Part shown: piece after piece, positions 1 through 8,792 of the stretch
Position numbering within the stretch: position 1 is the first letter of the stretch
How the letters are laid out: every line of letters begins with the position of its first letter
Notes under the pieces: generated by a model
What the model was told of the DNA's origin: nothing
Databases searched by the model: none
The model's input: only the letters and a program-made list of their open reading frames with translations
Translations under genes and position numbers: made by a program
Origin: an uncultured Acidimicrobiales bacterium
GTDB lineage: Bacteria; Actinomycetota; Acidimicrobiia; Acidimicrobiales; SHLQ01
NCBI GenBank assembly: GCA_938041035.1
Contig: CALHYX010000032.1
Span: 1 to 64,000 of the forward strand
Direction of reading: 5' to 3'
Length of the DNA: 64,000 bases

Positions 1-24
1 CGCTGCAGCCACCCCCTCATTACG

Positions 25-44
25 GCCCTTTCTTGCGAAAGGGC
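25..44 (-). terminator. Hairpin downstream of the sugar transferase gene
   Basis: A perfect 8-bp stem (GCCCTTTC / GAAAGGGC) with a 4-nt loop lies about 75 bp beyond the stop codon of the minus-strand glycosylphosphotransferase. There is no T-run on either side, so its role as a terminator is only a guess. The rest of bases 1-120 shows no gene. Confidence 0.35.
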
Positions 45-120
45 GTCCCCCGATCTGTCGAGACCCTATGTCTCTTGACTATCGTCATGCCAACCCGACG
101 GCGGGGTGAAATCGTCTGCG

Positions 121-1629
121 CTAGTGGGCGCCCTTCTGGAGGAGTACCGCGGGGATGGTGCGCACCAGGATCGAAAGGTCGGTGTACAACGTCCAGTTGT
201 CGACGTAGTAGAGGTCGAGTTGGCCGTAGTCGCCCTCGTCGGAGTCGCTGCGGCCGTTTACCTGCCACATGCCGGTGATGCCCGGCTGGACCCGGAGCCG
301 GTTGAACAGGCTCGGTTGCCATTGCTCGGCTTCTGAGGGAAGCGCCGGGCGGGGTCCGACCAGGCTCATCTCGCCCTTGAGTACGTTGATGAGCTGCGGA
401 AGCTCGTCGATCGAGGTCTTGCGCAGGAAACGGCCGATGCCGGTGATGCGGGGGTCGTCCTTGATCTTGAACAGCGGGCCTTCGGCCTCGTTGAGGTGAC
501 GCACGTTCTCGAGCAGAGCCTCGGCGTCGACCACCATGGTGCGCAGTTTGTACACCCAGAACAGCTTGCCATCGCGGCCGACGCGCTGTTGTTTGAAGAA
601 CACCGGGCCGGGGCTGTCGAGTTTGATGAACAGCATCGCGGCCGCCAGGATCGGCAGCGTCACGAAGAACACCAGGCTGGCGGCGGCGACATCGAACAGG
701 CGCTTGGCGACCATACGCCAGCCGTTGCGCCGGATCGGTTCGATGTAGACCATCGGGAAGCGGCCGAGCGGGCGAATGGTGAGCCGTTCGGCGGCGATGT
801 CGCACAGGGTCGACGACAACTCGACGTGGATGCCGTTCTCGGTGAGCATGCGGATGAGCCGGTTGGAGGTGCCGACGTCCATGGCGGTGGCGGCGATGAT
901 GACCCCGACCGCATCGGTCACCCGGACCGCGTCGAGGGTGCGCTGGACGTCGGTGATCGCTTCGGATTCACCGTCGCCTCGGCCGCCGTCGATCAGGTCT
1001 TCGACAAAGCCCACGACCTCATAGCCGTGGATCGGGTCGGCATCGAGCATCTCGCGGACGAGATGACCTTCGGCGTTTCGCCCCACGATCACGACGCGGC
1101 GCAGCAGTCGGCCGTCGCGGCGGGAGCGGGTGAACATGACGCGGGCGACGATGCGCACGATGCCGACGATCGCGATCAGGGTGATGTAGGCGATGACGAA
1201 CCAGGTACGGGCCAGTTCGGCTTTGGTCATGATCGACAGCACACCGATGCCGACCATGGCGCTGGTGATGGCTTTGATGCAGCGCCAGCCCTCGTCGACC
1301 CCGCGGGTGATGAAGCGGGCCTTGTACAACGACTGGTGGGTGAACAGCACCGGCCAGATGATCAGACTCGCGTAGAGCAGCACGAAGTAGGTGGTGCCGC
1401 TGACCGGATCGGTTGGATTGATCGCGGAGTGGATCAGAACCGACAACAACAGCGCGACGCTGACGGCGATGAGATCACCGAGGAACAGCGCGGTCTTGCG
1501 CGGGTTGAACAGGGCGACCCGACGCTGTTGGCCTTTGTAGGCCTCGGCGTTGGGGTACAGCACCACGTCGCGATCATCATTGCGGTGCGGCGGCTGGTCT
1601 GGGGGAGTCTGTTCTGCGCTTATGGCCAT
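121..1629 (-). CDS. Polyprenyl-phosphate glycosylphosphotransferase (sugar transferase)
   Basis: This 502-residue integral membrane protein should transfer a sugar-1-phosphate onto undecaprenyl phosphate, the first step of exopolysaccharide or capsule assembly. The order is four hydrophobic segments (about residues 45-165), a Rossmann-like region starting [12 protein letters not shown], and a C-terminal bacterial sugar-transferase domain from about residue 308. The domain shows KRLFDV before the re-entrant helix, [22 protein letters not shown], the catalytic-region segment [23 protein letters not shown] and [12 protein letters not shown]. Length and layout match the WcaJ/ExoY-like family. No glycosyltransferase cluster is visible, since the window begins just past its stop. 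Which sugar is used cannot be told. Confidence 0.93.
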   Translation of the reverse strand: MAISAEQTPPDQPPHRNDDRDVVLYPNAEAYKGQQRRVALFNPRKTALFLGDLIAVSVALLLSVLIHSAINPTDPVSGTTYFVLLYASLIIWPVLFTHQSLYKARFITRGVDEGWRCIKAITSAMVGIGVLSIMTKAELARTWFVIAYITLIAIVGIVRIVARVMFTRSRRDGRLLRRVVIVGRNAEGHLVREMLDADPIHGYEVVGFVEDLIDGGRGDGESEAITDVQRTLDAVRVTDAVGVIIAATAMDVGTSNRLIRMLTENGIHVELSSTLCDIAAERLTIRPLGRFPMVYIEPIRRNGWRMVAKRLFDVAAASLVFFVTLPILAAAMLFIKLDSPGPVFFKQQRVGRDGKLFWVYKLRTMVVDAEALLENVRHLNEAEGPLFKIKDDPRITGIGRFLRKTSIDELPQLINVLKGEMSLVGPRPALPSEAEQWQPSLFNRLRVQPGITGMWQVNGRSDSDEGDYGQLDLYYVDNWTLYTDLSILVRTIPAVLLQKGAH

Positions 1630-1771
1630 CGGTTCAACGTCTGGAGGCGGGTGGTACCACGATAGGACCTGAGATCGGTTCTGGCGGTAGGCAATTCGGA
1701 CTGATACGTAGGGTGTCCGTGCGGCCTAATGATCCCACGTTCCGTGGGTAAAAGCAGCGGTTCGGGCCGCG

Positions 1772-1804
1772 AAAGCCAGAAATTTCTTACCCGTTTCTGG
1801 CTTT
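1772..1804. terminator. 11-bp stem-loop, probable terminator
   Basis: AAAGCCAGAAA and TTTCTGGCTTT form a perfect 11-bp stem around an 11-nt loop; on the plus strand the stem runs into five T residues. Both neighbouring genes are read on the minus strand, where the element lies just after the SDR stop and before the sugar transferase, so it may separate the two transcripts. The surrounding 1630-1857 spacer has no gene that I can support. Confidence 0.5.
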
Positions 1805-1857
1805 TTCGTTCTCGGCGAGCGGGCGCGAACTCGAGCTTTGGTCCGAACGGGGGTCGA

Positions 1858-2742
1858 TCAGAACTGGGGGGCCTCGAACGCGGGTACACCCGGATCCCAG
1901 CCCGCCAACAGCTCGTCGGCGCGGGCGGTCAGCTCTTCGGGGGTCCAGCGGCCGTCCTTGCGGATCTCACCGATGGCCGAATGTCGTTTCATCCGCACCA
2001 CGACACCGCTGCCGACGATAAAGGTCTGACCGTTGACGTGGGCCGCGTCATCGCTCGCCAACCACACGACCAGCGGCGACGCGTTGCCCGGGTGGAACCG
2101 GTCGAACTCGGCCGGATCCTCCGGTGGCTGGGCCCAGTGGGCTTCGGCCGTGATCCCGGTGCGGGCCCGGGGTGCGATCACGTTCACGGTGACGCCGTAC
2201 TTCTGGGTTTCGCGGGCGATGGCGATGCTCATCGTGATGATGCCGCCCTTGGCCGCCCCGTAGTTGGTCTGTCCGGCACCGCCGAACAGCCCGGACTCGC
2301 TCGTGGTGTTGATGATGCGGCGGGCCTGTTCGTCGCCGGCCTTCGCCTGGTTGCGCCAGTAGGTCACGGTGTGGTGCATCGGGGCGAAGTGGCCCTTGAG
2401 GTGCACGTTCACCACCTGGTCGAATTGCTCCTCGGTCATCGAAAAGCTCATGGCGTCGCGGGTGAACCCGGCGTTGTTCACGAGGATGTGGAGGTCGCCG
2501 TGCGTCTCGATGGCGTGCTGCACCATCGCGCCCGCTCGGTCCCAGTCCGACACGCTGCCGATGAAGGCGTCGGCGTGGCCGCCGGCCGCGGTGATGGCCT
2601 TGACCGTTTCGGCGGCGCCGGCCTCGTCAAGGTCGTTGACGACCACGGTTGCCCCGTGGGCGGCCAACGCGAGTGCGTGCTCTCGGCCGAGGCCGCTTCC
2701 CGCTCCGGTGACGATGGCGATGCGGCCGTCGAGTAGTGACAC
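1858..2742 (-). CDS. Short-chain dehydrogenase/reductase (SDR), FabG/HSD17B4-like
   Basis: This 294-residue NAD(P)-dependent oxidoreductase starts at GTG 2742 (VSLLDGR), placed there by a GGAGG at 2747-2751 and by the conserved first strand. Visible are the cofactor motif TGAGSGLG near residue 12, LVNNAG, the catalytic serine in NTTSESG and the YGAAK active site. The sequence resembles hydroxyacyl-CoA or short alcohol dehydrogenases with a long C-terminal tail; the substrate is unknown. It lies 53 nt after the Mo-hydroxylase large subunit in the same direction, so it may be the last gene of that operon and handle the same or a downstream metabolite. Confidence 0.88.
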   Translation of the reverse strand: MSLLDGRIAIVTGAGSGLGREHALALAAHGATVVVNDLDEAGAAETVKAITAAGGHADAFIGSVSDWDRAGAMVQHAIETHGDLHILVNNAGFTRDAMSFSMTEEQFDQVVNVHLKGHFAPMHHTVTYWRNQAKAGDEQARRIINTTSESGLFGGAGQTNYGAAKGGIITMSIAIARETQKYGVTVNVIAPRARTGITAEAHWAQPPEDPAEFDRFHPGNASPLVVWLASDDAAHVNGQTFIVGSGVVVRMKRHSAIGEIRKDGRWTPEELTARADELLAGWDPGVPAFEAPQF

Positions 2743-2795
2743 TGGTCCTCCGTACTGGCGTTTCTCGTGCTCTGGTCTGGTGTGCTGCGGCGAAC

Positions 2796-5348
2796 TTAGG
2801 CGGGTGCGATGACCCCGGCCAGTTCGAGAATCCGGGTCGGCGGCAGATGCTGCTCGGTGATCCGAACCCCGAGGTGAGCGAGCGCGTCCTCGACCGCGTT
2901 GGTGAGGGCGGCGGGCGAACCGATCATGCCCCCCTCGCCGACACCGCGGAAGTTTGCCTCGATGTCCGACGGGGTTTCCAGGTGATGGATCTCGATGTCG
3001 GGAATCTCCATCGCCGTGGGGATCAGGTAGTCCATGAACGTGCCGGCCTGGAAGTTGGCGTCGTCGTCGTACGCCGACTTTTCGTAGAAGACCGCACCCA
3101 CGCCCTGGGCCACGCCGCCCCGAACCTGGCCTTCGACGATGGCGGGGTTGATGAGCTCGCCGCAGTCTTCGACCACGACGTAGCGCGGGATGGTGACGAA
3201 GCCGGTCTCGATGTCGATGTCGACGAAAGCGACGTGGGTGGCCTGCACCCAACCGCCGGGTCCGCCGTCGTACTCGACGCTGCCGGTCAGCGGTTCGGTG
3301 GAGCCCGGACGGGTGCGAACGACCTCGGCCACCTCGGCAAAGGACTTCGAGATGCTGGGAACCCCGGCCACGTGAATGGCGCCGTCGGTGATCTCGAGGT
3401 CGCCTCGGTTGGCTTCGAGCATGTCCGCGGCCTCATCGAGAATCCGGTCGCGCAAGCCGCGCGCCGCGAACAACGTCGCGCCGCCGCCCATCGGGCCACC
3501 GCGACTGCCGCCGGTGCCCAGCAGCGAGAAATCGGTCTTGGCTGTATCGCCGAAGATCACCCGCACCTGGTCCATCGCCACGCCGAGTTGATCGGCAGCC
3601 ACCTGGGCGAGGGTGGTTTCGTGGCTCTGGCCGTGGGGCATCTGCGCCGTGATCACCGATACGGTTCCGTCGGCCTCCAGCACGGTGGTCAGCGGCTCCG
3701 CCATCATCGCTCCGCTGCCGGGAAGGATGGCGTCGGCGTAGTCCGGTGGCCCCGGAGCGCCCTCGTGGTAGGTGGAAAAGCCGATGCCGAGCAGGTGACC
3801 GTTCTCCCGGGCCTTGGCTTGGGCGGCTCGGAAGTCGTCGATGCCCGCCACCTCGATCGCCTTTTCCAACGTGGCTTTCGCCGACATGCGGACGTCGAGG
3901 GTGGGGCCGGTCAACATCTTGGTCGGCAGTTCGTCGACGCCGTACATGTTGCGGAGGCGAAGTTCGGTCGGGCTCAGCCCGAGTTCGCGGGCGACGACAT
4001 CCAGCATGCGTTCCCGGACCCACGTCTCGTTGGCCCACGGACCCCGATAGGCGACGTACTTGGCCTTGTTGGAGGCGATGGCCGCCGCCTTCATCGAATA
4101 GGCCTTGAACCGGTAGGTCCCGGGCATCATCACCCGCATGATGCCGGCAAAGGTCGCCGCGCCGAACGGCACGGCGGGGTACGCCCCCTGGTCCATCGTC
4201 ATATCGACCTTCAGGCCGAGCAGTTCACCGTCGTCGTTCACCGCCACCTGGACTGAGAGCGTCTCCTCCCGGGCCATACCCCCGACGGTGAGGTGTTCGT
4301 TGCGATCCTCGATCCACTTGATCGAGCGGTTCAATTTGAGGGCGGCGGCGAGCAGTGCCGCATCCTCGCGGCCCGGATGGCCCTTCACCCCGAAGGCGCC
4401 ACCGATGTCGTCGGCGACCACGCGCGGACGGCGGCGCTCGTCCTGGGCGAGAACATTCATGAAGACCTTGCCCAGGTGTTTCAGGGTGGTCGGGTCGTGG
4501 CGGACCTGGTGGATGAAACCCTTGTTGTCGGCATCGCCGAGGTCGTCTTTTCGTTCGGTGATGAACGCCTTGGCCCCGGCGCCGAAGGCCTTGAGCTTGT
4601 CGCGCCCGGGGCCGGCGAGTTCCTTCACCGAGTCGAGCACCGGTTCGCTGCTCGTGGCCATCGCCAGGACCCAGCGGAGGCCATGGCTGTTCTGCGCGGC
4701 CGAGTGAAAGATGACCTCGTCGGGCGTCACCTCTGCCAGGCTGCCTCGGGTTTCCATGGGTTGATTGGAATGGCGGTGGCTCTCGAAGGTCTCGCTGATG
4801 ACCCGGTCGGCCGAGGCGAAGACGGCGTCGACGTCGCCGTAGTCGGCTTCGGTGCGAAACATCACGTTGCCGTCGGCCCGGGGCCAGATCTGTTCGGCGC
4901 CGGCCCGGGTGGCTTCGGCCATGTTGGCAACGGTGGGCAGCGGTTCGTAGTCAACCTCGATCAGCTGGATTGCGTCCTCGGCGATGTAGCGGGATTCCGC
5001 GATCACGATGGCGATCGGATCGCCGACCATGCGCACCCGGTCGATGGCCAGGGGCCAAAACAGCGGGGTGTACAGGCCGTCGATCATCCCGAGGGGTACG
5101 AACGGGTTGGTGATCGCCTGCATCTCCTCGCCGGTGATGATGTCGATCACGCCCGGGAGGCGCTGAGCCGCGGCCGCATTGATCCGCTCGATGGTCGCGT
5201 GGGCATAGGGGCTGCGTAGGAACGCGGCGTGGGCCATACCCTCGACCTTGAGATCGCCGATGTAGGAACCGGCGCCGGTCAGCAGCCGCTCATCTTCGAC
5301 CCGCTTCACGCTGGTGCCGACGAAGGAACCGGCAAGGGATTCACGCAT
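2796..5348 (-). CDS. Molybdenum hydroxylase large subunit (CoxL/xanthine dehydrogenase family)
   Basis: This 850-residue molybdopterin-cytosine-dinucleotide subunit belongs to the xanthine dehydrogenase/CO dehydrogenase family. The start at 5348 (MRESLAGSF) overlaps the small-subunit stop by 8 nt. It opens with the conserved GTSVKRVEDERLLTGAGSYIGD region, and the family glutamate lies in GVGEGG (Glu805). The loop that separates enzyme classes reads AYRGPW at residues 433-438. It is neither the AYRCSFR of form I CO dehydrogenase nor the AYRGAGR of form II. It is therefore unlikely to be a true CO dehydrogenase and more likely oxidises an aldehyde, purine or another N-heterocycle. Gene order medium-small-large is typical of these operons. 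Substrate unassigned. Confidence 0.9.
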   Translation of the reverse strand: MRESLAGSFVGTSVKRVEDERLLTGAGSYIGDLKVEGMAHAAFLRSPYAHATIERINAAAAQRLPGVIDIITGEEMQAITNPFVPLGMIDGLYTPLFWPLAIDRVRMVGDPIAIVIAESRYIAEDAIQLIEVDYEPLPTVANMAEATRAGAEQIWPRADGNVMFRTEADYGDVDAVFASADRVISETFESHRHSNQPMETRGSLAEVTPDEVIFHSAAQNSHGLRWVLAMATSSEPVLDSVKELAGPGRDKLKAFGAGAKAFITERKDDLGDADNKGFIHQVRHDPTTLKHLGKVFMNVLAQDERRRPRVVADDIGGAFGVKGHPGREDAALLAAALKLNRSIKWIEDRNEHLTVGGMAREETLSVQVAVNDDGELLGLKVDMTMDQGAYPAVPFGAATFAGIMRVMMPGTYRFKAYSMKAAAIASNKAKYVAYRGPWANETWVRERMLDVVARELGLSPTELRLRNMYGVDELPTKMLTGPTLDVRMSAKATLEKAIEVAGIDDFRAAQAKARENGHLLGIGFSTYHEGAPGPPDYADAILPGSGAMMAEPLTTVLEADGTVSVITAQMPHGQSHETTLAQVAADQLGVAMDQVRVIFGDTAKTDFSLLGTGGSRGGPMGGGATLFAARGLRDRILDEAADMLEANRGDLEITDGAIHVAGVPSISKSFAEVAEVVRTRPGSTEPLTGSVEYDGGPGGWVQATHVAFVDIDIETGFVTIPRYVVVEDCGELINPAIVEGQVRGGVAQGVGAVFYEKSAYDDDANFQAGTFMDYLIPTAMEIPDIEIHHLETPSDIEANFRGVGEGGMIGSPAALTNAVEDALAHLGVRITEQHLPPTRILELAGVIAPA

Positions 5349-5901
5349 TGGAGGCCTCCTCGTCGCCGCCGTCGGTTGATTTGGCGCCGGCGGCGGTGAG
5401 CCGTACCGCGGTTTCGACGCTCTCGATGATCGAGTGGTAGCCCGTGCAGCGACAAAGGTTGCCCGACAATTCGGCCTTGATCTCGTCGCGCGTCGGGGTT
5501 GGATTGGTCTCGAGCAGCGACGCGGTCGTGATGAGTACGCCCGGGGCGCAGAAGGCGCACTGGAACCCGTGGGCGTCGTGGAACGCCTGCTGGAGAGGGC
5601 CGAGTGAGCCGTCGGGGTTGGCGAGGCCTTCGATCGTCGTGATCTCGGTGCCATCCACCTGCACCGCGAGCAGCAGGCAGGCCCGCACCGGCTGGCCGTC
5701 AACCGCCACCGTGCAGGCGCCGCAGACGCCGTGCTCACAGCCGACGTGGGTGCCGGTCAGATCGAGGTCGTCGCGCAGAACATCGGCGAGGGTGCGTCGT
5801 ACCTCGACGTCGGTCGAGATCGCGGTGCCGTTCACCGTCATGGAAACGCCAATGCGGCCGCCAGGGTCGACCCGCAGGGCCGGCGTGGGGGTGTCGGTCA
5901 T
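5341..5901 (-). CDS. Molybdenum hydroxylase small subunit, two [2Fe-2S] clusters (CoxS-like)
   Basis: This 186-residue electron-transfer subunit starts with a plant-type ferredoxin fold carrying GCEHGVCGACTV, followed by the second cluster domain with CAFCAPG and GNLCRCTGY. These give the expected eight cysteine ligands. It moves electrons from the Mo centre of the large subunit to the FAD subunit. The ATG at 5901 overlaps the FAD-subunit stop by 4 nt (ATGA), and its own stop overlaps the large subunit, so the three chains are translationally coupled. It carries an N-terminal extension of about 15 residues and an acidic tail, both without apparent function. Confidence 0.94.
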   Translation of the reverse strand: MTDTPTPALRVDPGGRIGVSMTVNGTAISTDVEVRRTLADVLRDDLDLTGTHVGCEHGVCGACTVAVDGQPVRACLLLAVQVDGTEITTIEGLANPDGSLGPLQQAFHDAHGFQCAFCAPGVLITTASLLETNPTPTRDEIKAELSGNLCRCTGYHSIIESVETAVRLTAAGAKSTDGGDEEASNA

Positions 5902-6770
5902 ACTCGGTCTCCGATCGAGTCAAAGGCCTCAGCGAGGCCCCGGGTGGTGAGTACCCCGGCGATGTGGTTGCGGTAGGCGGCGGACCCGTGGTTGTCGCCG
6001 ACCGCGTCGATGGTCTCGGTGACGATGCGGCCCGCCGCAGCGAAGGCTTCGGCCCCCGGGGTCTTGTCGAGCAGCGATTCCTCGGCTTCGGCGATGCGCA
6101 CGGCGAGGGATCCAACGCCGAAGAACGCAAGGGCCGCGCCGCCGATGGTGCCGGCGTCGTCCAGATCGATCGCCGCGGCGAGACCCACGAGCGCGTAGTC
6201 GCCGTGGCGGCGGCTCAGCTCGACCACCGCGGCGCCCGCCCGGTCGGGCCAGAGCGGAAACCGGACCTCGGCGAGCATCTCGTTCGGCTCGAGGGCCGTG
6301 TCGAGATATCCCTGGAAAAAGTCGGCGGCCGGTATCTCGCGCTCGCCGGCGGTCGAACGGGCGATGAAGGTGGCGCCGGTAGCGAGCGCCACCGCCGGGA
6401 GCTCGGCGGCCGGGTCGGCGTGGGCCAGGCTTCCGCACACGGTCCCGCGGGTGCGGATGGCCCGGTGACCGACATGGCCCAGCGCTGCCGCGAGGAGCGG
6501 TGCGCCGGTCTGCACCAGGGCGCTGTCCTCGGCCGCCGCGTGGCGGGTGAGGGCGCCGACGGCGATGTGATCGTCGCGTCGCTCGATGTAGTCGAGCTCG
6601 TCCAGCCGGCCAATGTCGACCAGGTGCTCGGGTTGGCCGATCCGCATGGCCATGAGCGGGATAAGGCTCTGGCCCCCGGCGAGAATCTTGGCGTCGTCCT
6701 CGCTTGCCAGCACCGCCAGGGCCTCGGCGACGGTGGCGGGTCGGTGGTAGGTGAAGGTGGGCATCTTCAT
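5898..6770 (-). CDS. Molybdenum hydroxylase medium subunit, FAD-binding (CoxM-like)
   Basis: A 290-residue FAD-binding subunit of the Mo hydroxylase. The start MKMPTFTYHRP at 6770 fits the family, whose members begin with a short stretch before the P-x-T-x-x-E-A segment. The dinucleotide motif AGGQSLIPLM sits near residue 32 and the second FAD segment TRGTVCGSLAHADPAAE near residue 110. It passes electrons from the 2Fe-2S subunit to an external acceptor. It is the first gene of the four-gene minus-strand unit and is divergent from the SDR at 6885. No strong ribosome site precedes it; a second ATG at 6764 is the alternative start. Confidence 0.92.
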   Translation of the reverse strand: MKMPTFTYHRPATVAEALAVLASEDDAKILAGGQSLIPLMAMRIGQPEHLVDIGRLDELDYIERRDDHIAVGALTRHAAAEDSALVQTGAPLLAAALGHVGHRAIRTRGTVCGSLAHADPAAELPAVALATGATFIARSTAGEREIPAADFFQGYLDTALEPNEMLAEVRFPLWPDRAGAAVVELSRRHGDYALVGLAAAIDLDDAGTIGGAALAFFGVGSLAVRIAEAEESLLDKTPGAEAFAAAGRIVTETIDAVGDNHGSAAYRNHIAGVLTTRGLAEAFDSIGDRV

Positions 6771-6782
6771 GGAGAGCAGTCT

Positions 6783-6795
6783 GGCACGCCGTGCC
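6783..6795. promoter_or_regulatory. 13-bp dyad upstream of the Mo-hydroxylase operon
   Basis: GGCACG-C-CGTGCC is a perfect inverted repeat 13 nt before the start of the FAD-subunit gene, inside the 114-bp divergent spacer. It could be an operator for either direction. No regulator gene lies nearby, so this rests on symmetry alone. Confidence 0.3.
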
Positions 6796-6872
6796 TCACC
6801 CGTCGTCGCCCGCCCCGGAGGTCGGGCCCGCCTCCGCCGACGGGCGGATCTGCGCCACCGGGGCCGGAGCGT

Positions 6873-6884
6873 TAGGTTCCGGTC
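6873..6884 (+). promoter_or_regulatory. -10 element of a likely leaderless transcript (SDR)
   Basis: TAGGTT is followed by exactly 6 nt and then the ATG at 6885, with no ribosome site. Transcription should begin at or next to the A of the start codon. The same layout recurs at many genes in the window. Confidence 0.55.
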
Positions 6885-7787
6885 ATGCAGGATTTCCGCG
6901 AGAAGGTCGCCGTCATCACCGGGGGAGCGGGGGGCATGGGCCGCGAGCTGGTCAAGCAGCTTGCCGCCGCCGGATGCCACATCGCCACGTGCGATCTCTC
7001 CGAGACCGAGATGAAGGAAAGTCGCGAACTGGCGCTCGATCTGGCGCCGGGGTCGCGCATCACCACGCACGTGTGCGACGTGGCCGACGAGGAGGCGATC
7101 CTGGCCTTTCGGGACGAGGTGGTCGAACAGCACCAGGTCGAGCACATCAACCTGTTGTTCAACAACGCGGGCATCAGCGGGGGCGGCAGCCTGTTCGACG
7201 CGAGCCGCGAGGCCTGGGACCGGTGCTTCGAGGTCTGCTGGGGTGGCGTGTACTACGGCACTCGGGCGTTTCTTCCGTTGTTGGTCGCCGCCGATGACGC
7301 CCACCTCATCAACACGGCGAGCGTCAACGGGTTCTGGGCGAGTCTGGGGCCGGACCGGCCCCACACCGCGTACTCCGCGGCCAAGTTTGCCGTGAAGGGG
7401 TTCACCGAGGCCCTCATCACCGACCTGCGGGTCAACGCGCCCCACGTCAAGGTCTCGCTCGTGATGCCGGGGCATATCGGCACGGGCATCGTGGCCAACT
7501 CGATTCTCCACGGTGTCGACCGGCCCGACGAATCTGAGCTGCCTCTGTTGGAGCTGGCCGGCCAGATGTTTCGCGACGAGGCGCCGATGACGGCCGCCGA
7601 GGCGGCAACGGTCATCCTCGAAGGTGTGCAGGCCGACCGCTGGCGCATCCTCGTGGGCGAGGATGCCATCGCGCTCGACGAAGCCGTACGAGCGGCCCCG
7701 GAGCGGGCCTATGACGGGGAGGACTTCCTCAACGTCTTGCGCACGGCGGGGGGCAAGCCCGACTACGACGGCACGCACATCTTCTAA
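6885..7787 (+). CDS. Short-chain dehydrogenase/reductase
   Basis: A 300-residue classical-type SDR. The cofactor motif TGGAGGMG is at residues 12-19, NNAG in LLFNNAGISGG, the catalytic serine in NTASVNG and the active-site tyrosine and lysine in YSAAK. It continues with the VSLVMPGHIGTG region after the catalytic site. The family oxidises or reduces alcohols and carbonyls with NAD(P)(H); the substrate is not evident. It is divergent from the Mo-hydroxylase operon, which may indicate shared control or a related pathway. A strong terminator follows it, so it is probably transcribed alone. Confidence 0.9.
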   Translation: MQDFREKVAVITGGAGGMGRELVKQLAAAGCHIATCDLSETEMKESRELALDLAPGSRITTHVCDVADEEAILAFRDEVVEQHQVEHINLLFNNAGISGGGSLFDASREAWDRCFEVCWGGVYYGTRAFLPLLVAADDAHLINTASVNGFWASLGPDRPHTAYSAAKFAVKGFTEALITDLRVNAPHVKVSLVMPGHIGTGIVANSILHGVDRPDESELPLLELAGQMFRDEAPMTAAEAATVILEGVQADRWRILVGEDAIALDEAVRAAPERAYDGEDFLNVLRTAGGKPDYDGTHIF

Positions 7788-7790
7788 ACG

Positions 7791-7830
7791 TGCGCCAAAA
7801 AGGGTGCCAAAAAGGGTGCCAAAAAGGGTG
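7791..7830. repeat. 12-bp tandem repeat, three copies
   Basis: Units ending in GCCAAAAAGG are repeated three times directly after the SDR stop codon and run into the terminator stem. Units two and three (7804-7815, 7816-7827) are identical; the first differs slightly. Confidence 0.85.
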
Positions 7831-7857
7831 ATGGTCGATCCTTGCGGATCGACCATC
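7830..7857 (+). terminator. Rho-independent terminator after the SDR
   Basis: A perfect 12-bp stem (GATGGTCGATCC / GGATCGACCATC) with a TTGC loop is followed by GTTTCGTTTT. It lies 43 bp after the SDR stop. The remaining spacer to 8009 separates convergent genes and contains nothing else that I can identify. Confidence 0.85.
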
Positions 7858-8009
7858 GTTTCGTTTTCGATCTCATCGATGTTTGTTGATGCTTCTTCGC
7901 TCGGTCTTGCGACGTTGCGTTTCTTCATCCATCGATGTTTTCGTCAACTACTTCTTACCTATTCGGCGCCGCCACGCCGAACTTGAGGGTTCGCTCCGAA
8001 ATTCTTCGG

Positions 8010-8792
8010 TCAGCTCTCGAAACGCCCGGCGCTGGCCCCGGCGGCCTTGCGGACCGCGACCCTCGGCAGTGACCGGGCGACGCGCGACACCACCTTGTTC
8101 AGGGCTCCGGGCACGACCACCGCCTTGCCGGCTGCGGTGGCGTCGAGGCCGATGGCGGCCACCTCGGCCGCCGACTGCCAGGCGAAGTCGGGAACCTCCG
8201 AAGCGTTCCAGCCGGCCCGGTCCTGGAACTCGGTGCGCGTGAGACCGGGGCACAGGCACGACACGGTGACCCCGTGGGGCTCGAGTTCGATGTGCAGCGA
8301 CTGGCTGAGGCTGGTGACGTAGGCCTTGGTCGCGTTGTAGGTCGCGGTGCCGGGGCCGGCGAGTTCGCCGGCCATGGAGGAGACGTTGAGGATGGCGCCG
8401 TGACCTCGGGCCATCATCGTGCGGGCGGCGGTGTCGCAGAGGTCGTGGAGGGCGACGACATTGACGTCGAGGGTGAGGCGCGACTTCTCCGCCGGTAGCT
8501 CGGCCAGCTCCCCCATGAAGCCGAGACCGGCGTTGTTCACCAGCAGGTCGATGGGCGCGTCGTCCGCGCCGAGTCGATCCTGAACCCGGGCGAGCGCGCC
8601 GGCACTGGCGAGATCCGCCGGGAGTACCTCGACCTCGACGGTGAACTCGGCGGCCAGGGCTTCGAGGCGGTCGCGATCGCGGGCGACGATGACGAGATCG
8701 GTGCCTTCGCCGGCCAGGATGCGCGCCATCTCCCGGCCAATGCCGCTTGACGCACCGGTAATCAGCGCCCGACTCCAGCGCTGCCCCGTCAT
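8010..8792 (-). CDS. Short-chain dehydrogenase, DltE/YqjQ-like
   Basis: This 260-residue SDR starts at 8792 (MTGQRWSRALITGASSGIG), where its ATG overlaps the stop of the ATPase gene by 4 nt. The cofactor motif TGASSGIG is at residues 12-19, LVNNAGLG near 88, the serine in NVSSMAG and the catalytic YNATK. The pattern 'ITGASSGIGREMARILAGEGTDLVIVARD' type opening and YNATKAYV resemble the short-chain dehydrogenase group often annotated as DltE- or YqjQ-like, commonly acting on lipidic or steroid-like substrates. Translational coupling to a HerA-type ATPase is odd and may only reflect genome compaction. Confidence 0.88.
   Translation of the reverse strand: MTGQRWSRALITGASSGIGREMARILAGEGTDLVIVARDRDRLEALAAEFTVEVEVLPADLASAGALARVQDRLGADDAPIDLLVNNAGLGFMGELAELPAEKSRLTLDVNVVALHDLCDTAARTMMARGHGAILNVSSMAGELAGPGTATYNATKAYVTSLSQSLHIELEPHGVTVSCLCPGLTRTEFQDRAGWNASEVPDFAWQSAAEVAAIGLDATAAGKAVVVPGALNKVVSRVARSLPRVAVRKAAGASAGRFES

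Noticed and set aside
2796..6770. Aerobic CO dehydrogenase
   Set aside because: Subunit order fits, but the active-site loop AYRGPW matches neither CO dehydrogenase form, so the safer call is a molybdenum hydroxylase of unknown substrate.
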